A stretch of 64,000 nucleotides of DNA from Linum tenue (lineage: Eukaryota > Streptophyta > Magnoliopsida > Malpighiales > Linaceae). The stretch covers positions 30,539,633 to 30,603,632 of the forward strand of contig CAMGYJ010000009.1 of the NCBI GenBank assembly GCA_946122785.1, in the 5' to 3' direction. Positions 48,065 through 58,222 of the stretch are shown piece after piece (positions within the stretch are counted from its first letter, which is position 1; each line of letters starts with the position of its first letter). The position numbers and the translations under genes are program-made. The notes below the pieces were generated by a model that was given only the letters and a program-made list of their open reading frames with translations, had not been told where the DNA came from and did not search any database.

Positions 48065-49460
48065 TGACACGCTAAAACACAACACCAAACTGCGACCAAG
48101 TGTAATCGCAGTCCGGAAATGCAGTAACAGGCAAACTCTAGTTGTCAACCCGGGGTCTAGATCTCCTGCCTACTCCGTGTATATTTGTTATCTAGCAAAC
48201 TAAGTCGCTTGATTGTGGTTTTAACTAAAAGCAGTAAGATAGCAGGAAATGGTTCGGTTTTCTAAAGCAAAGGAAGAGTCACTCGGGAATGAGTCCCCCT
48301 AGCTCCTTAATCAGGTCTCAGTTGTAATTACCCTGGGTTGATTTACTGTTGATTAAACTGCGGAAGATCCGACAGTAGCTTGGAATCTCTTAAGCTGATC
48401 AAGCCCTCTCAGGCAGGCTAACCGGCAGGCGACTAACCTTCACCGAAATAGACTGCTGAGGCAATAACCACAGAACTCCACTACTGAAATTGGGTTCCAG
48501 TACAAAGCAGTAGATTCATTAACTCTCGTATAACCAATCTACCACTACCGAATGATGAAGCTCTAACAACCTAATCAGATTTCATCTATCTTAGGTTGCA
48601 GCAGAAATCAAAAAAAGATGATCAGACTTCAATTGATTCAACAAATCATGCATCATTCGATTAAAATCAAACAATATAACAATCCCAAGTCCTTATAATC
48701 AAGATCCCTAACACATGGAACTAGGGTTCTTCATACCCAAGTGAGAGAAAGTTCTACTCCATAGAGAGAGAGAGAGGGAAACATAATACAAAGCAGTCAT
48801 ACTCATAACAATGGCAAGAATATGCTCTGGGATGATGATCTTCACTCCAAGGATGATTTCCAAGCTTGATTGATGAAACCCGGCTCCAAAACCACTCTTA
48901 GGGGGTGTTCTTCGCACTTTCTCTCTCTAAGGCTCTGTTTTTGCTCCAAAAAATCGACTCTCTCACTTTTGGCCCGAAATTGGGTTAAAACCCAAAAATT
49001 CCCTACCACACGGCCAGGCCACACGACCGTGTGGAAATCCCAGCTGTCGTGTGGCTCTCAAAACGCGGAGTTTCACTTAAATGGCTTCAGTTACGCTACA
49101 CGGCCAAAACCACACGGCCGTGTGGATTTCCAGGCTGCCCGTGTGAGCTCGCTGGACTTTCCACACGGCCACAGGGGGTCCCCTATACGGCCAGTGTGGC
49201 TTGCCCGTGCAAAATGATGCCACACGGCCAAGTCACACGGCCGTGTGGGATTTTAGGTGTGCCCATGTGGCTTCCTCAGCCGCTCGTCCAAACGCCCAAT
49301 CTTCGTCCAATCGACCCCGAACTCGTTCCCAAACCTTCATTCACGTACTAGGACCTGAAATATCACAAACGAGAACAACCTAGCGTGAAATCGGCCTAAA
49401 ACACGAGAAATAAGACTCAAACGGTGTAAGAATGGTGGACAGAAACATGTGTATATATCA
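48065..49460 (-). repeat. Athila 5' LTR, 1396 bp
   Basis: It is the near-identical partner of 38553-39919. Eight extra bases (AGTCATCA, 49461-49468) sit between its end and the target duplication. Confidence 0.94.
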
Positions 49461-49468
49461 AGTCATCA

Positions 49469-51410
49469 GCTTCAAGCAAAGTGTGAGGAACCATGCGATT
49501 GGTACATATGGGCTTCATAGATGAGCCAAGAGGATGCTGTACAAATGACACGATGCAAGCTGGAACACTCAAATGAATGTCAGCTTACCTTTAATAACAA
49601 GTTTGCAACAGCTAAATTCTTGGGAAACAAGCTTGCAAGAAAGTTCACTGCCGACCAAAAGATGAGTAGAACATTGTTGAAACAAACCATGAAAGAAGAT
49701 TACAAGGAAGAGGTTGGAGATATGAAGGTATGGAGGATCAAGAAGACAGCCACTGATGTGGTACGCGGGACTTTCAAAGAGAAATTTCGCAGCCTCTACC
49801 ATTATGCTCAAGAGCTGCGGAGGAGCAACCCTAACTTGACTGTTGTCGTCAAGCAAAGATTTCAGACGTTCCATCGTATGTATGTGTGCTTCGAAGCATC
49901 AAAGCAAGGGTTTATGGCTGGCCGCAGACGTATATTGTGCATTGATGGCGGCTTCCAAAAGCACGACTACGGAGGTCAACTACTTTCTGCAGTTGGCATC
50001 GATGCAAATGAAGGATATTTTCCTGTTGCATTTGCTCATGTTGAAGTGGAGAACAAGGAAAATTGGATGTGGTTCCTTGAACTCCTTAGAGTCAATCTTA
50101 AAATAGGTGATAATCCCGGTTGGACCTTCATGTCGGACAAGCAGAAGGTATCTGATTTTACGTTTCATTTTGCCAATTCCTATTCCTTGATTTAATGATC
50201 TTTTGTTTGTTTGTATTTTGACTTGTTGTTTGGTTTTGTAGGGTCTCATGCCAGCCCTAGACTTGATATTTCCCTACGCTGAGAAGAAGCATTGTGCAAG
50301 GCATTTGTACACTAATTTACAGAGTGCATGTGGAGCATCCCAAATGATGAAAGACTTGTTTTGGATAGTTGCTAGAGCCACCACAGTACCTGAATTTCAC
50401 ACTGCCATGAAAGCACTTGCAGACTACAACAAAACAGCCTATGATTGGCTTGTTGATAAGCCATTTTATCACTTGACCAGGTCACATTTCCTCACTCATG
50501 TTAATTCTGATGTGCTTACTAGCAACATGGTTGAATCATGGAATGATACAATACTGGATGAGAGAGAAGTGGCTCCTATTACTATGTGGGAGGGGATAAG
50601 AAGGAAGTTGATGTTGCAATATGCTCGTAGAAGGCGTACAGTGGATAGTGGCGTTGTCCTTTAAGTAAAAAAATTGAGAAAAAAGTTAAGGAGTTGAGGG
50701 AAGAGGCTCGCAAGTGGGTGGCTGAATGTAATGGAAATGCAGAGTTCGTAGTTAGGTGGCACAACAAGCAGCTTGTGGTGAATTTAAGGGAAAAGAATTG
50801 TACTTGTAGGAGGTGGGAGCTGAATGGTATTCCTTGTCAACATGCAATTCAAGCTATTATTAGGGCCGGTAAAAATGTCTATGATTATGTGGCTCCATGT
50901 TACTTTAAGGATGCACAAAGAAGAATCTACCAATTCTCTATCTCGCCTACTGTCAGCAAGGAGCATTGGACTCTTTCTGAATTAGGTGATGTTGGAGTTC
51001 CTGCACTTTCTGAGTCGGTAAAGAGAGGAAGGCAAAAGAAAGCTAGAAGAAAGGAAGCTGGTGAAGTTGTGGCAGTCAAGAAACAAAAGAAATCTGGAAG
51101 GTAAGTGGCTAAACCACAAGCGAGGCAATACAAGTGTACTGAATGTGGGCTGCTTGGCCATAACAAATCCTTCCATAAGGATAAAACTCAGAGGGATAGG
51201 GCTCGTGCTGAAAAGAAAACAACAGCTGTCATGGAAAGAGACAGAAAAAGGAAGGAGAGGGCGGAAGCACAAAGGAGAAAGCCGCTCGAAAGAGCCGAAA
51301 AAAACAAGCTTGCTGCACTAAAGAAACTGGAACAGAATGGAAGAAAGGGTGGGAGACAAGCACAAAGACAGTCACATACTGTCCAATTGATGCCATATGT
51401 ATGTCTTTAG
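49469..51410 (+). pseudogene. mudrA transposase, C-terminal part (after the insertion)
   Basis: It continues the frame cut at 38552, giving the end of the MuDR DNA-binding domain (CEEPCDWYIWAS). A TAG stop follows (49518-49520), then the MULE catalytic domain with CIDGGFQKHDYGG (first Asp), FMSDKQK (second Asp) split by a GT-AG intron (50148-50241), and SNMVESWND (Glu). A one-base shift near 50655 precedes the SWIM zinc finger (CTCRRWELNGIPCQHA). Another in-frame stop (51102-51104) precedes a zinc knuckle (CTECGLLGHNKSFH) and a basic tail. The DDE residues are intact but the frame is broken, so no active enzyme is made. Confidence 0.92.
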
Positions 51411-51685
51411 TTCTTGTTTTCATTTTTAACAAGTGTAAGTGTAAGTGAATGCTTCCTAAAAGTAGTCATTGTGTCCAACTTTGCAGGGAAGTACCCGGAG
51501 GCCATCAAATCATGTGACTCAGCAAGGAAGTCAAGCCACTCAAGTCTCTCATATAGCAAGCCAAGTGACTCAACTACAAAATCCATGAAGAGTGGCTGTT
51601 TTAGAGGATGTTTATGTCATGTAGTAGTGGATTGTAAACCGTATGATATGCTCTTTTGCTAAACAGCCTAGGTTGCACTTTTTTT

Positions 51686-51852
51686 GGTTATCAGGTACCA
51701 TTGTTGGGTAACTAATGGAGCCTTTCAGTCATGGCTCTTGTAATCATGTGATGATTTGGACTTGTTTTGGTCATCAGGTGCCATTGTTGGTTAACTGATG
51801 GAGCCTTTTAGTCATGGCTTTTGTAAATCAGGTTATGATTTGCACATTTTGT
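51686..51852. repeat. Tandem duplication of about 83 bp in the MULE 3' region
   Basis: Two diverged copies of a unit starting GGTTATCAGGTACCATTG / GGTCATCAGGTGCCATTG lie head to tail downstream of the transposase. Confidence 0.85.
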
Positions 51853-52094
51853 GGACAAGAAAACGATTATCTAATGCATGTAAGCCTTGTTAAGTATGAA
51901 TGGTTAGCTACTTTTCTTGATAATGCAGTCATCCTTTGTTCCCAACACCTGTTATTTAACACATACCAGTGGCATAAATCTCCATTAAATTTGAGTGATC
52001 AAATATCAAGTGAGTTTTGATTAAGGTTTGACACAAACACAATACACATTCCAATTCCACTTACAACATCTCCGGTTATAAATTATAACGCTAA

Positions 52095-52326
52095 GGGCCT
52101 GTTTACTTTCATTTCTGTTTCCTGTTTTTGAGAAAACAGATGTTGAAAACAGGTGAAAACAACATTTTGTCGTTTCCAAAAACAGCAGGAAGTTGCCACT
52201 TTCTGTTTTCATAGTTGGAAACGAATAGAAAACGGAATGAAAAGTAAACAAGTTTTCTCATTTCGGTTGCCAACTTTATGACATGAAAACAGAAAACAGG
52301 AAACGAAAATGAAAGTGAACAGGGCC
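52095..52326. mobile_element. Tourist-like (PIF/Harbinger) MITE, 232 bp
   Basis: The ends GGGCCTGTTTACTTTC and GAAAGTGAACAGGGCC are inverses with two mismatches, and a TAA trinucleotide is duplicated (52092-52094 and 52327-52329). The short duplication and GGGCCTGTTT start fit Tourist-type MITEs. The interior is AAACAG-rich and largely self-complementary. Confidence 0.85.
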
Positions 52327-52879
52327 TAAACAAACACACATTAAACATTCCCCTCAAACCCACCCATTCTTAATTCCCTTACACAGTACACATTCCCCTC
52401 AAACCCACCCCCCATTCTTAATTTGCCTTCCAAAGGAATGAGAACAAAATGACAACAAAGACAAAGATGGCATGCAATTACTTTAGATGTGCCATGCTCC
52501 GCCTCTCTACACATTAACACCCAAAACAAAGAAGCAAAAGGATGAGAAACCAACCAATGAATAGATCGGCAGAGGAATACGAAGGGCTGGGTCTCCTACC
52601 CCAAACTTGCCGCACCCAAAGAACCTCCTACCCGGATTCGCATCCGTCTAACTCGTCTACAGGCTTGCTGGATCTCCCAGTGACAAAATGGGCCTGTCAA
52701 TCTGTAATTTCTCAGCTGGTTCTCGCCTAACAGAGCAACTAAGGAGGAAGAAGAAGACGTAGAGAGAGAAGATGGAAGAATAAGGGTTTAATGAATATAA
52801 ATAGGGTAGAAATCCCTAGGATAGATTGTGAAAAGGGGGAAAAGGCTCATTCTTCCCGCCCATACTAGGTCAATGCTTA

Positions 52880-53100
52880 AAAGTAAGCTGACTCAGTTTT
52901 ATTGACTGCCAACTTGGCACTTCCGTCGGCCGCGTCATCGTAAAATGGACGGCGTTAACGGAGTTGGATGGAGCTAAACGGCCAGTGACCATCAGTGAAA
53001 TAAAAATGTAATGTAGGTGACGATTAAGAATGAAAAAAATTTCCGATGGCAAACGTGAAACAAATATGTAATCTGAGTGACCAAACGTGGAATTCACCTC
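52880..53100 (-). repeat. MULE right terminal inverted repeat
   Basis: Inverse partner of 36761-36978. Confidence 0.88.
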
Positions 53101-53676
53101 GGTGATTTGAGCAAAATTCTAAAGACATGAAATTGTAATTACCACACTCCCCTCATATATTCTGACATTTTCTGTTTTTTTTCTCTCTCAATTTTATCCC
53201 TCTTCTTTCTCTTCCTTTCCCTTGTTTCCTTCTTCCATCTCACAAAAAAGGGCAAATTAATATTTTAATAAAATCTCACGCCATTAATTTTCACATTGTT
53301 AAACACATCCCAAACATTGTATTTTAGCCAACTTTCAGTTAGGTAATACTGCTATACCTTATCTACATTGCATCGCGGCCGTCAGCTAAGATGAGTACGC
53401 AGGACAACCCAAGTTCCCCATTCAACGAAAAACTGCGGATAGTTAAAAAACTGCATCAAAGGATCTCACGCTTCAGCAAACTAACAAAATTTCAGCCAGG
53501 ATCTCAGCAGGGATCACTAAAGTACATGCGACTGTGCGAGATTGCAGCAATGTCTTCACGAATACCCTTAAAGAGAGGTAGTGATCAAACACAAGAAAAA
53601 ACTGAAGCTGAATCAGAAACAGCAACTTAATGCATGTTGCATATAGCCCATGCATGCAAGCACATGCTTACTACAT
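53101..53676. other. Intergenic / 3' flank of eIF3B
   Basis: A plus-strand frame of 79 codons at 53391-53630 has no family resemblance and lies in the probable 3' UTR of the minus-strand gene. No gene is called. Confidence 0.55.
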
Positions 53677-56600
53677 CTACTGTCCATATTCAAATGAAAC
53701 CACCTCCTCTGAAACATCCAAAACTTCCTCCACTTCGACTTCCTTGGCCTCGTACTCCTCTTCTTCATCGCTGGCCTCTCCGTCCCTCAGTTTCTGCCTC
53801 TCCAATTTCTCTTCTTCGTGCATCTGCTTCCAACGGTTCACCCATTGTTCCCACTCGCTCTTCAACAACCGCCTCTTCTCCCTGTCTTGTTCGCTCAACT
53901 GCAACGACACATCCTGGTCCTCCGCCTCGTACTTCTTGCTGTACTTCTTCAAGTTCTTTGCAACCTCTTCCTCCTTTTCAGCACTCAAGAAAGAAGGCGG
54001 CCTTGGGCGCCATTGATACTGTATTGGGTGGAAAAAGAAAAAAGAAAAAACAAAGTGATTCAGAATACCAGTATCTAGATTCCAATTAATTCTCATTGAA
54101 CCTAACTGTCTGTAATCAAACAGAACATACTTGTTCTACAACTCTGAGAAAGTTATTCTTGGCAAAAGCTAAATCAAAGACATGGATGTTTTACTAAGTG
54201 AAATAACAAACATCCACAGAAGCAATCAAAAGAATAGTCACTGGACTTGCCTGGAAGAAATGATCCTTGAGGGTCCTATAGAGGAGTTTCCCGTTGAAGG
54301 ACCATATATTGAATCCATTTTCCATTTCATGATGAACTGAGGTGACAGCTGTAGCAACATACCTGCAAATCAAAAACATATCAGGATCAGAGTACAGAAC
54401 GAAGGCCCATCTAATGTATGCCTTCCAAAACTGCTATATAACATTACCTTCCGGTAGGATCCCATTCGACATCAGTAGCCATGAAATGCTCAGCAGTAGC
54501 CATGGTTTCAAGCTCGTCAACATTATAAAACTCCAACTGACCATTGAAACCCTTCATTCCTGCCAGGATGACATAATGCCCGCTAGGAGACCAAAAGAGT
54601 GCATTGGCCTGTTTTCCCTTGAGAGTAGTGAGTTTGGAGACGCGACCAGAGTGTTGAGCAGTCTTCATAGAATAGAAGCTTACATCAGGCCTAGGACCAT
54701 CACCATGAATAACTGCAAATCTGTGACCCTTAGGCTCCCAGGCAAAAGCAATGATCTTATCATTCTTGTTCTCAAGCTCCAAGACCTCGATAGGGATATC
54801 ACGTTCTTTGATTCTAAAAAGCTCAAACCCTGTGTATGTGCTCTTCTTTGTTTTGGTGTACCGGTCCACCTTCACAGCAAGATACTCACCACAGCTCTGC
54901 CAGTACATTTTGCAATCGCTGACACTGAAAAGGTTCTTTTGTCTCAATTCCTGTTTCCCGGGAATTTGAACAAGACTAACCCTAGCAGGTTGGTTCCCAC
55001 CACCAAGTTCAGGAACAAAGAGTGCAAAGATTGGATCGGCTGGAGACCATGTGAAGTCCATCACATTCTCAATCTTCATGGATTTCTTGTCAATGAGGCT
55101 GAAAGTCTCGGTTTCATACACAGATATCATGTTCTTCCCCAGTTTAGCAAAATATTTATCATCCTTTCCACCACCCCAGCTGCAAAAAATGAAAAGAGAC
55201 ATTTATTAGGTTGTTTTCTAAAATTATCACAAGAACCGGAGAGTAACAGAAAACAGCCAATTTGCAGAAGAGAAATTACCGGAAAACAGGCCATGAAACA
55301 CCAGTAACACCACCAGCTCCCCCAATTGCAAATTCGTCGGCACTGCCTTTAAAATCTCTCATCACTTTTCCAGTTCTTACATCAAAGATATTTATTATAA
55401 CCCTCTGGAAGATAAAGAATAAATTATTGGTTGAGTATGATACATTAAAGAGAATTTGCAAGCCAACACATAATAAGAAAAGGGTGTCTAATAAAAACTC
55501 ACATTTGCATCACGTGGATTGCTTGGTTCATGACTGCTGTAGGTAACCAAATATTTCTCACCCGGGGAGAAGTCGATCAGTTTAACCTGAATTCCGAAGT
55601 ACTAAACCCAATTAAAAAGAGAAAACTAGTCATGAAAACATGTGAATATAAAAGGGAATGGTTTGGAAGACCTGAGGATGTGCATAACGCATAAGTCGAT
55701 TGAAAGTTTCCGCACCACCCCAAACAGCAGCTCCTTGCCTGTGAACTGTGGCAAGGTAGGTTCCAAGTGGAGACCACTGAACATAACCCTCAGTCCAGAA
55801 CTGCGACAGCAAACAGGGATCATGATCAGACAAATTTGTTGTTATAATCAATCACTAAAAGGACCATACCCTAAATGAACACATCCCCCGTAATTATTTG
55901 TTAGGAACTTCATCTTCTATTTTGTGTCACAATTCAGTAAGATCTAGTCCTGAATTTGCTTTTTAGTTACCAACCACAAAATGGGAAAAACTGATTTCTC
56001 CTACTTGCTGCATATCTGGCACTTAAGTAACTATTAGACCTAATTAGAAACTTGAGAACAAATCATAAGGGATTGGAATGGATCGCCATATTCCCCAGAT
56101 CCAAATGATAATGCAGAACTCACCGCCCGCTTGTAGACAGGGTCAGGCTTCAAGTGTCTGGCATCATTCCAGAATACCTCAGTATCTGTGCCAGCACGAA
56201 TAACAAACTGATCCCTTGCCTTTTCATCTGTCAGCCACTGCTGGAGATTTTCCTGCGATGGAATGGAAAAGAATATGTCAAAACAACCCACACGTGCAAC
56301 TGCGCATGGTAAATTGAAATGGTTGCAGCTGTCCAGTAGTTCTGGCAAAATGAGAGAGAGACATTTCCCATGCACAGCTAAACATAGATACCCCAAGAGC
56401 TACTGATATTACTTCCTTCATCAACTAACAAAGCGTTTTGAATTAGACTATTAGAGTATATTACAAATGCTGTAAGCCATTATAACAAATTTTTGTCCTT
56501 ATTCTAACTTGCAACAGGCAAGGCAAAGAAAGTTCCAACGAAATATTCACAAAACTGTTCAAAATGAAAACTGCATACACACATCCCGAACTGAAATCAG

Positions 56601-57552
56601 ACATCCATTATTGATGCATTCGATAGGCAATACACTAATAGCATGTTTGACCAACAATAGAAAAGGAGTGTGAAGTGGCTATCAACACCTTGTTCTCAAC
56701 TAAGCAGGGTTCTTATAGAGATGCATCATGTAAGACTTTTCATTCTTAGTCTTGTTTGTATCCAATTTCAGAAGATGAAGTAAGCAAGACATGAAAAGAG
56801 TACAGAATCTAGTTACCCCAGGAACATATGGCTTGATTTCTGGAGCTACCCATTCATCTGGAACTCTCATAAATCTGTCGAAATCATCGAACATATTGAC
56901 AGCGAAAAAATGAGACTTATCCAGCCTATACCCATTGGTCTTTTCTTTAGCCAGTTCCGCTTCCTGTGAGTTGAAAGCGCCATCAGTAATCACACACACA
57001 CACACAAAAAAGATCTTTAAATACCAAGGAGCTGAATGGGGGAAAAGGCTAACTAAAAGCAGAGTAGCACCTGGGGAGTGTTGTATTCAATGAAGCAGTA
57101 GCCTAAGGTTTTGTTGGTCTTAGAATCAACCGGCATCCAGAGACCATCCTCCTTAATTACCCCAATCTGACTGTAAATCTTGCGGACAACCCCTTCAAGT
57201 TTCTCGAATTTCTCCAACGGAACAACGGGAAGATTATCCACAACGATAACGTTGCCGAACCCCGTGTCCGAATCGAGCTGTTCCTCTTGATAGACATCTT
57301 CATCGTCACTAACAAAGAAAAATAAAAAACACCATGTTCAAAACTGAAAATGATCTGTACGTCCATTCTTCTCAACTCACCGGCGGAAACAGTGTTCGAT
57401 AGACTGCTATTAGGGTTTCGAATAAAATACCTGATGATGCCGAAATCCTCGCCCCGCGGCAGCTCTATAGAATCGTAATCTAATTGCGATGTGTCGATTC
57501 CCCACTCCGCAGCCAACGCCTCTACATCTTTTATGACCATAACTTCCGCCAT
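53677..57552 (-). CDS. TIF3B1: Eukaryotic translation initiation factor 3 subunit B
   Basis: Ten exons, all in phase: 57431-57552, 57071-57308, 56817-56963, 56124-56252, 55672-55800, 55503-55586, 55280-55404, 54448-55179, 54251-54362 and 53677-54018; 719 aa, close to the 712 aa I recall for Arabidopsis. An RRM (about 60-140, with NVIVVDNLP and GYCFIEYN) is followed by a beta-propeller of WD-like repeats (about 190-600) and a charged C-terminal tail (WEQWVNRWKQMHEEEK). eIF3B is a cytosolic core subunit that holds eIF3 on the 40S ribosome. Intron 9 uses a GC donor (CAG|GCAAGT), required to keep HFFQ-YQWRPRPP in frame. It shares a promoter region with BASS1. Confidence 0.97.
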
Positions 57553-58222
57553 CCTTGCTCAGCCTCACTGTAGCAGTTAGTGATGCTGAATTTGCCGACG
57601 CCGAGTTCTGGTTTAACCAGCTGCTCCAGGGTAGTTGGAAACGGAGACCGACAATAAAACCGTACAGATCGAGTGCTAGCTGCGGCGAAACTTTGGTTCT
57701 CCTCTCTCTTTTTTCTCTTCGCCGGTGCTGGCTCTTGAATTTGTGCAAATGGTGGTTCCGCCGCAAGGAAGGATTACGCTAAAATCCCCAGCGAAACCCT
57801 GAACCCCATCTGACTCGCCCTACTTCTCCAATCTGCGCACATTTCTGGGCCTGGACCCGAACTCGAAGCTTACTAAATATGGGCCCTACAAACTTACATC
57901 ATGGGCCGAACCCCTTCTGCTCCAAAATTCCAGGCCCATCCGCATCTTGAATATTTTGATTATGAATGTAACTATGGTAAAGCGAAATTTACCACGTGTT
58001 GCCAATCCGGCAACAACCCGCCGGTGGCTGAGTCACACCAACCACCCATGTGAATGTCATTTTTTAAAACTTTTTTTGATGGAACCCTTTATGAATCTCT
58101 TTGATCTCCACCGAATCTGGCAAAAGTCGGCGGCGTTAGTGACTGACTGACTGGTGAGGTTTTCCCATCGATTCACTGCTGATCCTACTCCGGCCATATT
58201 TACCTACTTCCTGCTTTCACCT
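57553..58222. promoter_or_regulatory. Bidirectional promoter region with four site II (TGGGCC) motifs
   Basis: The 670 bp between the divergent eIF3B and BASS1 start codons hold TGGGCC at 57846, 57880 and 57902 and its inverse GGCCCA at 57933, four copies in 93 bp. Such site II clusters are established in plant promoters of ribosomal-protein and translation genes. They lie about 300-390 bp from either start codon, so which gene they serve cannot be decided from sequence. Confidence 0.65.

Larger units (their letters stand above)
38553..49468 (-). mobile_element. Athila-type Ty3/gypsy retrotransposon, internally deleted
   Basis: LTRs at 38553-39919 and 48065-49460 are nearly identical. A 5-bp duplication GCTTC (38548-38552 and 49469-49473) flanks it and is confirmed because removing the element restores the mudrA frame. 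It runs on the minus strand: primer-binding site TGGCGCCGTTGCCGGGGA (tRNA-Asp type, 48041-48062), gag, protease, a short pol remnant, a long spacer, an ATHILA-family frame and a purine tract before the 3' LTR. Reverse transcriptase, RNase H and most of integrase are absent, so it depended on another element to move. Confidence 0.93.
36761..53100 (+). mobile_element. Mutator-like element with mudrA-type transposase, split by a retrotransposon
   Basis: Inverted repeats of about 220 bp at 36761-36978 and 52880-53100 bound a transposase gene on the plus strand. The Athila-type insertion (38553-49468) divides it; without that insertion the element is about 5.4 kb, a normal autonomous MULE size. 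The terminal repeats start near GTGGTGATTTTCACG and GAGGTGAATTCCACG. I could not find a 9-bp duplication at the edges, so one end may be eroded. A Tourist-like MITE (52095-52326) lies in its 3' part. Confidence 0.85.

Noticed and set aside
53391..53630. Plus-strand frame of 79 codons next to eIF3B
   Set aside because: It lies in the probable 3' UTR of the opposite-strand gene and has no known relatives that I recognise.
54444..55202. Reading eIF3B exon 8 as an independent intronless gene
   Set aside because: It is the central WD-repeat exon and joins in phase to exons 7 and 9.
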